Shown here piece by piece: positions 14,769 to 22,702 of a DNA stretch of 37,969 bases. This DNA is from Frankia tisae (GTDB lineage Bacteria > Actinomycetota > Actinomycetes > Frankiales > Frankiaceae). The translations under genes and the position numbers were made by a program. The stretch spans positions 1 to 37,969 of the forward strand of contig NZ_JANEZT010000013.1 of the NCBI RefSeq assembly GCF_025403405.1. Reading direction: 5' to 3'. Numbering within the stretch: position 1 is the first letter of the stretch; every line of letters begins with the position of its first letter. The notes below the pieces were generated by a model. The model had not been told where the DNA came from and made no database searches. It was given only the letters and a program-made list of their open reading frames with translations.

Positions 14769-17381
14769 GTGTCGCGCCAAAGCAAGCTGTTTCGCATCGG
14801 ACAACGCGGGGGCAAAGTGGATTCGTCGGTGGTGAGGTCAGTTCCGATACAGGACACCGGCCGGCGGGTCCCGACCGTATGGGGGAACGTCCCGCAAAGG
14901 AACAAGAACTTCACCGGCCGAGAAGGGCTGCTCACCGAGCTACGTGCCCAGATCACCTCGGACACGCGAGACATCACCGCGGTGCTGCCGCATGCTTTGC
15001 AGGGGCTCGGCGGCGTGGGTAAGACTCATCTGGCGATCGAGTACGCCCACCGATTTCAGACCGACTACGACCTCGTATGGTGGGTCCCCGCAGACCAGCC
15101 CTCGCTAGTCCGGTCGACTCTTGCCGCGCTGGCCCCACGGTTGGGACTGGCCGACGCCGCCCCACTGCGGGTCGACGACGCCGTCGCCCTGGTCCTGGAC
15201 GCGCTGCGCCGCGGGGAGCCGTACCGCCGCTGGCTACTGATCTTCGACAATGCCGAGCAGCCGGAGCTGATCCGTCCCAGCATCCCGCAGGGTCCGGGGC
15301 ACATCATCGTGACCTCGCGCAACCGTAGCTGGCTGAGCCATGTCGACACGATCGAGGTCAACGTCTTCGACCGCAGAGAGAGCCTGGAGTTCCTCCGCCG
15401 TCGAGTTCCGGCGATCTCGGCGCCCGACGCCGACGAGCTGGCCGAGGCCCTCGGCGACCTGCCGCTCGCTCTGGAGCAGGCGGGCGCGCTGCAGTCCGAG
15501 ACCGGCATGGGCGCCCAGGAGTATCTGGAGTTGTTGCGCAACGCCGGCGGCAGGCTGCTCGCCGAGAACTCGGCCGCCGACTACTCCAGGCCGGTCGCCG
15601 CGGCGTGGAGCCTGTCGGTGAACCGCCTGCAGGAACAGGCCCCGTTCGCGCTGGAACTGCTCCGCCGCTGTGCGTTCTTCGGCCCGGAGCCGATCTCGAT
15701 GGAAATGCTCGACCGCGGCAAGTACATCCTGAAATCCGAGTTCGGCATCGCCATGCAGGACCGGCTGCTGGTCAGCCGCGCGATCCGGGAACTCGGCCGC
15801 TACGCCCTCGCCCGCATCGACACCAACAACCGGACGCTACAGGTCCACCGGCTCGTCCAGAAGCTCATCCGCGACGACCTGCCCGCCGAGGATCAGCGGC
15901 GCGTGCGCGACGAGGTGCACCAGCTGCTCGTCGGGGCTGACCCGGGCGACGCGGACGACGAGGAGAACTGGGCTCAGTTCGGTCGGCTGCTGCCGCACAT
16001 CGTGCCCTCCGAGGTGCACCAGGCCCAGGATCCGCCGTCACGCCAGCTGATCGAACACATCGTCAGGTACCTCTACCAGACCGGTGACTTCACCACCGGC
16101 CTCGTCGAGGCGGACCGGGCGCTGGCCAGCTGGATCGCCGATTCCGGCGACAACGACCCCGATGTCCTCGTGCTGCGGGGCATCAAGGCGGACATCCTCT
16201 GGGCGCTCGGCCGATACCGCGAGGCCTATGACCTACGGCGTCCCACCCTCGAGGCCATTATCGAGGTGCTCGGCGCCGATCACGAGGAGACGCTGATCAT
16301 CCTCAACGGCCACGGCGCGGACCTACGTGCCCGCGGCGAATTCGACGCCGCGCGCGAGCTTGACGAAAACTCCCTTGCCCGTCACCGGACGGTGTTCGGC
16401 GAGGAGACCCGGGCCACCCAGAACGCCGCCAACAACCTCGCCGTCGACTACAGCCTCACCAGCGCCTACGCGCGTGCGCTTGCCGCCGACGAGCGCAACC
16501 TCGCCGAGCGGCGTGCCCTCCACGGCCGCGATGACGCCCAGTGGGTGGTACACGCGATGGCCGCGCTGGCTCGCGACCTCCGACAGGCCGGACAGTACCT
16601 GGAGGGCAGGAAGCTGGCAGAGCAGGCGTACCTGATCTATCGCGACATGGTTCAGCGCCGCGTACTGCCAGTCGAGCATCCCCACGTGCTTCTGCAGTTC
16701 AAGGAACTCTCGGTGGCGCGCCGCAAGGCCGGTGACTTCACCGCCGCACTGGAGCTGGCGCAAGAGGTGCACAGCCGGTACACCAACAGCCGGCAGTACG
16801 GCTCGGAGCACCCGGACACCCTCGCCGCCGGGATCAACCTCGGCAACGCGCAGCGGGTGGCCGGCGATCCGGAGGAGGCCACCATCCGGATCGAGAAGAC
16901 GGTCCGCCGGTACCGTGACGTGCTCGGCCCCGACCATCCGTACACCTACGGCTGCGCGCTGAACCTCGCCCTCGTCCACCGCCAGCTCGGGCAGGTCGAG
17001 GAAGCCGAGAGCCTCCTGATCGCGTCACTCGCCGGCCTGGAGACGAGGCTGGGCGCCGACCATCACTACACCCTGACCTGTCTGGCGAACCTGGCGACGG
17101 CACGCTCAGCCCTGGGACGCCCGGACGAGGCCCTGAAAATGGGTGAGGCGGCGCTGGCCCGGTTCCGTGAACTGATCGGGCCGGACCATCCGCACACGCT
17201 GGTCTGCGCGACCAATGTGGCGCTGGACCTTGGTGCCGTCGGCCGGGTGGAGGAGGGCCGGACGCTCACCGAGGACACGATGCGCCGCTACCGGCGGGTC
17301 CTCGGCGAGAACCATCCGGACGTGCAGGCCGGCCTGCGCGGCGAGCGGCTCGACTTCGACTTCGAGCCGCCACCGCTATAG
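14769..17381 (+). CDS. NB-ARC NTPase with TPR repeats, FxSxx-COOH system type
   Basis: This 870-residue NLR-like protein resembles the C-terminal two thirds of the FxsT protein at 22703-26638. After a short N-terminus the entry RNKNFTGREGLL leads to the P-loop LQGLGGVGKTHLA (Lys85), a Walker B-like RRWLLIFDNAEQPE, HIIVTSRNRSW and LGDLPLALEQAGALQ. A winged helix follows, ending LQVHRLVQKLI. From about residue 430 there are TPRs of the kinesin-light-chain type with repeated LGADH/LGPDHP-x-T motifs. The end is FEPPPL, matching the DPPPP end of the paralogue. It lacks the KGGTGR and TIR-like parts of that paralogue. The start is uncertain: the GTG at 14769 has no spacer to a GGCGAG, and a GTG at 14817 is an alternative. 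Its stop is 5 bases from the convergent HExxH gene. Confidence 0.87.
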   Translation: MSRQSKLFRIGQRGGKVDSSVVRSVPIQDTGRRVPTVWGNVPQRNKNFTGREGLLTELRAQITSDTRDITAVLPHALQGLGGVGKTHLAIEYAHRFQTDYDLVWWVPADQPSLVRSTLAALAPRLGLADAAPLRVDDAVALVLDALRRGEPYRRWLLIFDNAEQPELIRPSIPQGPGHIIVTSRNRSWLSHVDTIEVNVFDRRESLEFLRRRVPAISAPDADELAEALGDLPLALEQAGALQSETGMGAQEYLELLRNAGGRLLAENSAADYSRPVAAAWSLSVNRLQEQAPFALELLRRCAFFGPEPISMEMLDRGKYILKSEFGIAMQDRLLVSRAIRELGRYALARIDTNNRTLQVHRLVQKLIRDDLPAEDQRRVRDEVHQLLVGADPGDADDEENWAQFGRLLPHIVPSEVHQAQDPPSRQLIEHIVRYLYQTGDFTTGLVEADRALASWIADSGDNDPDVLVLRGIKADILWALGRYREAYDLRRPTLEAIIEVLGADHEETLIILNGHGADLRARGEFDAARELDENSLARHRTVFGEETRATQNAANNLAVDYSLTSAYARALAADERNLAERRALHGRDDAQWVVHAMAALARDLRQAGQYLEGRKLAEQAYLIYRDMVQRRVLPVEHPHVLLQFKELSVARRKAGDFTAALELAQEVHSRYTNSRQYGSEHPDTLAAGINLGNAQRVAGDPEEATIRIEKTVRRYRDVLGPDHPYTYGCALNLALVHRQLGQVEEAESLLIASLAGLETRLGADHHYTLTCLANLATARSALGRPDEALKMGEAALARFRELIGPDHPHTLVCATNVALDLGAVGRVEEGRTLTEDTMRRYRRVLGENHPDVQAGLRGERLDFDFEPPPL

Positions 17382-17397
17382 CTCCGCTACAGCTCCG
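17376..17397. repeat. 11-bp near-exact tandem repeat over two convergent stops
   Basis: CTATAGCTCCG is followed by CTACAGCTCCG. The left copy includes the TAG of the NB-ARC-TPR gene on the plus strand, and the right copy includes the TAG of the HExxH gene on the minus strand. Confidence 0.75.
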
Positions 17398-19246
17398 TTG
17401 TCCCCGTTGTTGTCCCAGCGGGGACCGGTTCGGGCAGCCAGGACGTCAGGGCGTCCGGGTCGATACGCTTCCCGGTCAGCTCCTCGATGCCTCGGTGCAC
17501 CGCGCGGACCAGCTCCGGGTGAGCGATGAGTATCCGGCTGCCGCCCGGGTCGGTCTCCCGCCGGCATAGGGCGAGACCGGCCCAGGCTCCGAGGCGGTCC
17601 GGATCGCCGGCGATCTCCTGCTTGTACGCGGCCGCGGCCAAGTGGACGTCCCCGAAGGCATGGGCGCGATCGGCGAGCGAAAACTCCTGTTCGAGCACAC
17701 CGGGAACGCCCTCCCGTGCCGCGGCGAAGACCTTCGGCTCGTTCAGCCGGAGATGCACCAAATCCAGCCGGGCGCTGTGAACCAGACCGCGGCTGCCGGG
17801 CCGGACACCGGCGTCCACCCGCATCCCGGCCGGAGCCTGACGGCCCTTCGCCCAGGCTTCGGCGAGGGCCGCCACCTGGTCGGCGGCGGGTTCCAGGTTG
17901 CACAGCCGCCAGGTCGTCCAGGTGTCGAGGCTGATCTGGCGGGCCAGCCGCCGCGGCTCGGCCGGGACCGCAGCCTGACGATGCCGCCCAATCACCGTCC
18001 GCATGCCGTCGATGAAACGCAGCCCGAGCGGGGTGAGGGCACCGGAGAGCCGGATCGTCACGAGAACCCGCCACACCTCCTCCCGCCACCGGGCGAACTC
18101 GAAATGCGCATAATCCGGTTCGGAGAGCACTCGACGTTGGAAATTCCAGAAGTCGACGAGGCCGAGATAGGCATACGCGCCCTGCAGCAGACCGGGCAGG
18201 GGACGCGGATCGGCACGCCAGGGCGCGTAGAACAGCCGACCCTCGACCGATTCGAACAGGGTGACGAGGTCGAGCAGCGCCGACAGCTTGTTGTGCTGGA
18301 ACTCGTGGATCAGCGCGGCCGCACACGACAGGCCGTCCTTCGGCAGCGTCATCGCCACCGCGCCGAACGCCTCGCCGGCGGAGGCGCTGAGCTCGGTCGC
18401 CTCGCTCGTCACCCGCAGCGGAAAGATCGTCGTGAGCCCGGCAGCGAGCGCCTCGGCGGCCGGCGGGTCGTGTCGTCGCAGGATCCGCCAGCCCTCGTCG
18501 ATCCGCTGCTGCCACAGCTCCACCGCGTCCGGCTCGACCTCGGCCGTCATCGGGAGATCGAGCCAGCGGCGGGCGGGATCGTGGAAATCCAACCGCAGGT
18601 CAATCCGCCCGCCGTCGGCCTCACTGCCAAGCACGGGCACCGGTTCCCAGCCAGCATCGGCGCCACCGGGCCCGCTTCGACCCGGCTGCGCCGGCCGCTG
18701 CCAGTCGATCCGGACCGGTCGACCATCGGCCGGATCGGCGCTGCGGATCGTCAGCATGCGGCCGGCGGTTCGCGCCCGGGCCCAACCGGTCAGCTCGCCT
18801 CGGTAGCGGCCCAGCGTGGGCAGAACCAGCTCGCTGCCGCTGATCAGCAAAGTGACCTCAGCGTCCAGCCCGGTGCGCAGGGCCGCCACGACGGCGAGGG
18901 TCCCGAGACCGGCCAGATCGTCCTCGATCGGCGTCGGCGAGGTGACGGTACCGTGTAGTCGCCGCAGGCAGTGCATCGCCCACAGCCCGAAACCCGGGGA
19001 GAGTAGCAGCTCGCCAACCTCGTCGGCGGCGATCCGCTGGGCTGCGACCAGCACTTTGAAGCTGGCGTCGAGGCCGCTCTTTGCGACGGCGTCCGGTTTC
19101 AGGTGGGCCGCATCGTCCAGGAACGCTCGCAGGACCAGCAGCCGCTTGCTGAGTTGCGTCACCCGAAGCTGGCGGACAAGCTTCGCTCCAGACCACCCGG
19201 CCGCCAGTTCATCGAAGTCGGAAGTGGCCAGCCGATGAAATTTCAC
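17387..19246 (-). CDS. HExxH-motif protein, peptide beta-hydroxylase-like, FxSxx system
   Basis: This 619-residue protein has the HExxH motif HEFQHNK at residues 314-320 in the context SCAAALIHEFQHNKLSALLD. It belongs to the HExxH-motif proteins that travel with radical SAM/SPASM enzymes; some relatives have been described as 2-oxoglutarate-dependent peptide beta-hydroxylases rather than proteases. Metal binding by His314 and His318 is expected. The N-terminal 160 residues are helical, and the region after the motif contains YAYLGLVDFWNFQRRVL. The last 150 residues look like a helical repeat tail. The GTG start at 19246 overlaps the TGA of fxsB as GTGA, so translation is coupled and equal expression likely. 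The chemical reaction on the FxsA peptide is inferred from family and context. Confidence 0.85.
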   Translation of the reverse strand: MKFHRLATSDFDELAAGWSGAKLVRQLRVTQLSKRLLVLRAFLDDAAHLKPDAVAKSGLDASFKVLVAAQRIAADEVGELLLSPGFGLWAMHCLRRLHGTVTSPTPIEDDLAGLGTLAVVAALRTGLDAEVTLLISGSELVLPTLGRYRGELTGWARARTAGRMLTIRSADPADGRPVRIDWQRPAQPGRSGPGGADAGWEPVPVLGSEADGGRIDLRLDFHDPARRWLDLPMTAEVEPDAVELWQQRIDEGWRILRRHDPPAAEALAAGLTTIFPLRVTSEATELSASAGEAFGAVAMTLPKDGLSCAAALIHEFQHNKLSALLDLVTLFESVEGRLFYAPWRADPRPLPGLLQGAYAYLGLVDFWNFQRRVLSEPDYAHFEFARWREEVWRVLVTIRLSGALTPLGLRFIDGMRTVIGRHRQAAVPAEPRRLARQISLDTWTTWRLCNLEPAADQVAALAEAWAKGRQAPAGMRVDAGVRPGSRGLVHSARLDLVHLRLNEPKVFAAAREGVPGVLEQEFSLADRAHAFGDVHLAAAAYKQEIAGDPDRLGAWAGLALCRRETDPGGSRILIAHPELVRAVHRGIEELTGKRIDPDALTSWLPEPVPAGTTTGTTEL

Positions 19247-20481
19247 GCTTGTCCCAGGCGGCGTCGGACGGGTTCCAGATCGGCATGGATCCGGTCCCCG
19301 ATGTGCACGATCAGCTTGAACAGGTCCGCACAGTACACCGAGCGGTTACGGAAACCGCTGCCCGGCCGGTACCGGTGTGGATAGTAGCCGCCGCCGCAGA
19401 CCCGGTGGATCGAGCAGCGGGCGCATTCCTCGCCGAGGGCCTCGACCCCGATCTGCCGGGCGACGATGCCTGGATGACCGAGCGCGGCGTCGAAATCGTC
19501 CCGTTCTACGTGCAGTCCGGTCAACGCCGCCCCATGGTAGGCGGACTTCAACGCGTCGACCTGCTCGATCGACCCGTCCGTCTCCACCACGATCACCGTC
19601 GACGGGGTCAGACCGACAGTCTCGACCCGACTACGTCCACCGAGGAGAAGTGCGATGATCTCGTCGAACAGGCGGAGGCTCGTCTCGTGTTCCGGGGCCG
19701 TATACCAGCGCTCGAACAGGGCGATGAGCCAATCCGCGTACGGAGCAAGCGTCTCGTCCTCCACCCGGCCGGCCGGCCGGACCAGCCAGTTTCCGTGCGG
19801 CAGCAGGAAGTCGACCCCGGGCGGACGCCAGGCGAGCAGGCTTTCGTAGACTTCCACCGGATCGCTGTCCAGGTCAATGACGCAGAGCAGACCGGCGAAG
19901 GCGGCACGGAACCGTTCGGACGTCAGTCGCTCGAGCCCGACGTGCGTGCCCGCTAGGCTGCTGGCCCCGTCGCGGCGCACCCGCCGCCGATTGTGATGCT
20001 CGGCTCCCCCGTCGATGCTGACCCCCACGCCGATGCCGTGGCGCAGGCACAGCTCGAGCATCCGCTCGTCGAGGAGCACGGCGTTGGTCTGAATACTGAA
20101 GGCGATTCGGGTGTGCGGTGGCGCGGCCTCCCGGAACACCGTGACCAAATCGTCAAGCATGCCGGCACCGGCCAACAGTGGCTCGCCGCCGTGGAGGACG
20201 ATCTCTATCGCGGCCAGCCCGTGCCGATGGACGTGATCCGCCACCCGCCCGGCCGTCGCGGCGACGGTACGGCGACTCATCACGGTGGGCTGGCTGCGCC
20301 ACCCTTGATCAGCTTGATGATAGACATAACAGTAAGTACACGAAAGGTTGCAGCGACTGTGAATCTTGAGAACGACCTGCCGGAAAGGCTCCGGGCGCCG
20401 GCCCGACCAACTACGCTGCTCGCCTGTTAGAAAGCCGTACGGCCACTCGGGCCGCCGCGTCTCAGCGCGAATGTTCTGCAC
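19243..20481 (-). CDS. fxsB: FxsB-type radical SAM/SPASM peptide maturase
   Basis: Radical SAM/SPASM enzymes install carbon-based crosslinks or other modifications in ribosomal peptides. The [4Fe-4S] motif is Cys44-x3-Cys48-x2-Cys51 in HSRCNLSCTYCYVYHQAD, with the SAM-binding GGEP at 98-101 and SIDGG further on. The C-terminal SPASM-like part has Cys353, Cys356, Cys362 and Cys384 (EECARCSIHRVCGGGYYPHR), enough for an auxiliary cluster. At 412 residues it has the normal length of the FxsB family, and YHQADQGWRSQP matches that family. The GTG at 20481 lies 11 bases after the precursor stop, with GGGAG just upstream. The order precursor, FxsB, HExxH protein on one transcript argues that the small peptide is its substrate. 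Confidence 0.92.
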   Translation of the reverse strand: MQNIRAETRRPEWPYGFLTGEQRSWSGRRPEPFRQVVLKIHSRCNLSCTYCYVYHQADQGWRSQPTVMSRRTVAATAGRVADHVHRHGLAAIEIVLHGGEPLLAGAGMLDDLVTVFREAAPPHTRIAFSIQTNAVLLDERMLELCLRHGIGVGVSIDGGAEHHNRRRVRRDGASSLAGTHVGLERLTSERFRAAFAGLLCVIDLDSDPVEVYESLLAWRPPGVDFLLPHGNWLVRPAGRVEDETLAPYADWLIALFERWYTAPEHETSLRLFDEIIALLLGGRSRVETVGLTPSTVIVVETDGSIEQVDALKSAYHGAALTGLHVERDDFDAALGHPGIVARQIGVEALGEECARCSIHRVCGGGYYPHRYRPGSGFRNRSVYCADLFKLIVHIGDRIHADLEPVRRRLGQA

Positions 20482-20492
20482 CTCGCTCCCGC

Positions 20493-20690
20493 CTACGGAG
20501 CCGAGAGGCTGGAATTGAAACCCGCGCTCGACGTGAAGCCGGCATGCGCAGCTGGCTGCTGTGTGGCCTCCCAGCCGAGCCGCTGCACGGCTCGGCGCAG
20601 CGCGGGGTTATCCACCGCCTCGATCGCGCCAAGCGGCCACCCGCTCATGTCGGGTAGGCGTGTCTCAATGCCTGTCAGCCACCTGTCCAC
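20493..20690 (-). CDS. fxsA: FxsA-like precursor peptide with doubled FxSxx motif
   Basis: This is the presumed substrate of the downstream FxsB and HExxH proteins. The GTG at 20690 is chosen because a perfect AGGAGG (20697-20702) lies six bases upstream, giving 65 residues. The leader has RLPDMSGWPLGAIEAVDNPA (11-30) and LRRAVQRLGW, which matches the leader style of FxSxx-COOH proteins. The core region holds two motifs, FTSSA (52-56) and FNSSL (58-62), and ends with the three extra residues SAP. The family rule is that FxSxx is the very C-terminus, so both the doubling and the extension are unusual. The stop TAG is 11 bases from fxsB. Missed or alternative starts (TTG at 20723) are less likely given the ribosome binding site. 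Confidence 0.85.
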   Translation of the reverse strand: MDRWLTGIETRLPDMSGWPLGAIEAVDNPALRRAVQRLGWEATQQPAAHAGFTSSAGFNSSLSAP

Positions 20691-20696
20691 CAGCAA

Positions 20697-20702
20697 CCTC
20701 CT
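20697..20702 (-). promoter_or_regulatory. Ribosome binding site that fixes the fxsA start
   Basis: A full AGGAGG on the minus strand stands six bases before the GTG at 20690. It is the strongest Shine-Dalgarno match in the fxs locus, which fits the need for more peptide than enzyme. Confidence 0.75.
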
Positions 20703-20845
20703 AGACCCGCCCCGATCATCCAATCTAGCCTGGGTCGGCGCCGGGCGCCCCTAAAGTGAACCATGGCGCTCCGCCCACCGTAGATAGTCGGTCTGGGGGG
20801 ACAGCCAACGCCTGAGATCCGGAGCCCGCACGTCCGCGGTCCTCG

Positions 20846-20867
20846 GAAACCGTACTTAGCCGGTTTC
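20846..20867. promoter_or_regulatory. Inverted repeat in the fxs divergent region
   Basis: GAAACCG (20846-20852) and CGGTTTC (20861-20867) form perfect arms around eight bases, TACTTAGC. It lies between the two divergent fxs operons and is a candidate operator shared by both. Confidence 0.4.
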
Positions 20868-21232
20868 TGAACCAGCAGCGCACGTCAACTCCGCGCCCGT
20901 GCGACGCTCTCCACCGGATGACCACGCTGCGCCGATCTGGCCGCAAACCAGCCTGCCGCATACGGCAGGACCACGACGTAGACTCTGTTCTCACTCAGCG
21001 ATACCTGGTGCGGGAGGGGCCGACGGGGACGCCGAACCCGGCGTCGTCGCACGAGAATCGAGGGGACCAGTGGAGTCGGGGGAGATCATCTGGGGATCGT
21101 CGAGTCGTCAACGGACGCAACACGGGGCAGAGCCCGAAAACACCGATAGCCGACTGCCAGCAAGTCGCACCGCCATCCATCCAACTCAAATGATCATGCG
21201 GGTGTACGTACCCCCGGCCGCGTCCTGACCCG

Positions 21233-22693
21233 ATGATGACGCCGCCCCCGTACTTCTTTCTCAGCTACGCTCGGGCGGACAACACGGACGGCCCCTATCT
21301 CGAAACGTTCTTCACCGATCTACGACACGAGGTACGCACCCGGGGCGGCCATCCCAGCCTGGACGAGGTCGGTTTCCTCGACACCGCAAGTATCCAGCCG
21401 GGCGAGGCATGGTCGGATGAGCTGGCGAACGCCCTCGGGCGATGCCGGACCTTCGTGGCTATCTGTTCGCGCAGCTTCTTCACCAGCGAGTACTGCGGCC
21501 GAGAGTGGCAGGTCTTCACCGACCGGCTCCGCGAGCGGGCACTGGCGGGAGCAGTGCGCCCGCCGGCGCTACTCCCCGTGATCTGGACACCGTTACGTCC
21601 ACCGCCGACGATCCTCGCCCACTTACAGTACAATCACGATGATCTAGGGAGGTGCTACGCCCAGAACGGCCTGCGATATCTCCTGCAGCTGAAGCGGAAC
21701 CACGACGAGTACCAGGAGTTCCTGGTGGCGCTGGCCGAGCGGATCGTACATCTGGCCGAGAACTCCCCGCTGCCGCCCATGGCTCAAGCCCCTGACTTCC
21801 ACGCGGTGCGAAACGCGTTCGGGCCGACGGCGCCCCCCGACCCGCCAGAACCGCCTGCTCCGCCGACTTCCCCAGCTCCGCGGACTCCGCCGGCTCCCCC
21901 GGTACCGCCATCGGTTTCGCCGGCCCAGACGGCCGCCCCGCCGGACGGGGGTGTCGCCCGGAACATCCATCGGATAGCAGGTCCTGCGGCCCAGCCGCAG
22001 CCCGGACCCGACTTCTGGCTCGGCAGGTCCCGTGAACCGCAGGCGGCGCCCCAGACCCCCGGGGCGGAGGAAGCCACAATGGCAGATTCCGAGGGCGGCG
22101 GCCCCAAGCGGGTGACCTTCGTGTTCGCAGTCACCTCGGCTCGGGCGATATCGGCACTGCGTCAGCAGCTGGATTACTATGGCAGCGATTTCGACGACTG
22201 GACGCCCTACCATCCGAACTTCCGGCAGCGGGTGTGCATCTCAGCGCAGGCCGTGGCGGCGAGCCAGGAGATGTCGTCCAGCGTCGTACCACTGCATGCC
22301 GGGATCAGCGAGCTGCTCGAGAGATCAAGAGAACGCAACGAGGTCGTCATCTTCATCATTGACGTGTGGACGGCAACGCTGGAGCCGTTCCGTACCGCAC
22401 TCATCGAGTACGACCGACGCAACGAGCCCACCACGGGTGTATTGGTTCCCTGGAACCCGGATGATGTCGAGACGGCCGAGAACGCCACCGAGCTGAGAGC
22501 CGCCCTGGCCGAGGCGCTGAGCAACAACATGCTCCGCCGGGACAATCTTATGGATGTCAGCTCATATGATGAGTTTGGACCGACTCTCATCCAACTTCTC
22601 ACCGACCTGCAGGCCCGGATCTTCTCCTCCCGCCCGTCGTTCCGAACCCGTAACACCCAGTCCCGCCGTCGACCCTTCCTTCAGGGACCCTAG
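21233..22693 (+). CDS. fxsC: TIR-like protein FxsC
   Basis: FxsC proteins join an N-terminal TIR domain to a conserved C-terminal domain and occur with FxSxx-COOH peptides. Here the TIR part covers residues 1-165: YFFLSYARADN at the start, SIQPGEAWSDELANALGRCR, and FVAICSRSFFTSEYCGREW, where Glu91 is at the position of the catalytic Glu of NAD-cleaving TIRs. A Pro-rich linker follows (about 195-235). The C-terminal domain (about 285-465) shows VTFVFAVTSARAISALRQQL, VVIFIIDVWTATLEPFRTAL and TTGVLVPWNPDD. Two ATGs in tandem form the start and no ribosome binding site is seen. A TTA leucine codon occurs at 21623. The gene ends nine bases before fxsT, forming an operon. NADase activity is untested. 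Confidence 0.88.
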   Translation: MMTPPPYFFLSYARADNTDGPYLETFFTDLRHEVRTRGGHPSLDEVGFLDTASIQPGEAWSDELANALGRCRTFVAICSRSFFTSEYCGREWQVFTDRLRERALAGAVRPPALLPVIWTPLRPPPTILAHLQYNHDDLGRCYAQNGLRYLLQLKRNHDEYQEFLVALAERIVHLAENSPLPPMAQAPDFHAVRNAFGPTAPPDPPEPPAPPTSPAPRTPPAPPVPPSVSPAQTAAPPDGGVARNIHRIAGPAAQPQPGPDFWLGRSREPQAAPQTPGAEEATMADSEGGGPKRVTFVFAVTSARAISALRQQLDYYGSDFDDWTPYHPNFRQRVCISAQAVAASQEMSSSVVPLHAGISELLERSRERNEVVIFIIDVWTATLEPFRTALIEYDRRNEPTTGVLVPWNPDDVETAENATELRAALAEALSNNMLRRDNLMDVSSYDEFGPTLIQLLTDLQARIFSSRPSFRTRNTQSRRRPFLQGP

Positions 22694-22702
22694 GGGATAT
22701 CG

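Larger units (their letters stand above)
20691..21232. promoter_or_regulatory. Divergent control region between fxsA-fxsB-HExxH and fxsC-fxsT
   Basis: This 542-base stretch must drive both operons. A TAGATT on the minus strand (20722-20727) could be a -10 for the precursor operon, though no good -35 is visible. A 7-bp inverted repeat lies at 20846-20867. There is no clear Shine-Dalgarno sequence before fxsC, so that gene may be leaderless or weakly translated. No protein-like frame was found inside. Confidence 0.45.

Noticed and set aside
17387-19246. HExxH protein as an ordinary zinc protease
   Set aside because: The motif alone would allow it, but no third ligand pattern of a protease family was recognised, and the coupling to fxsB fits the peptide-modifying HExxH group better. 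A protease role is not fully excluded.
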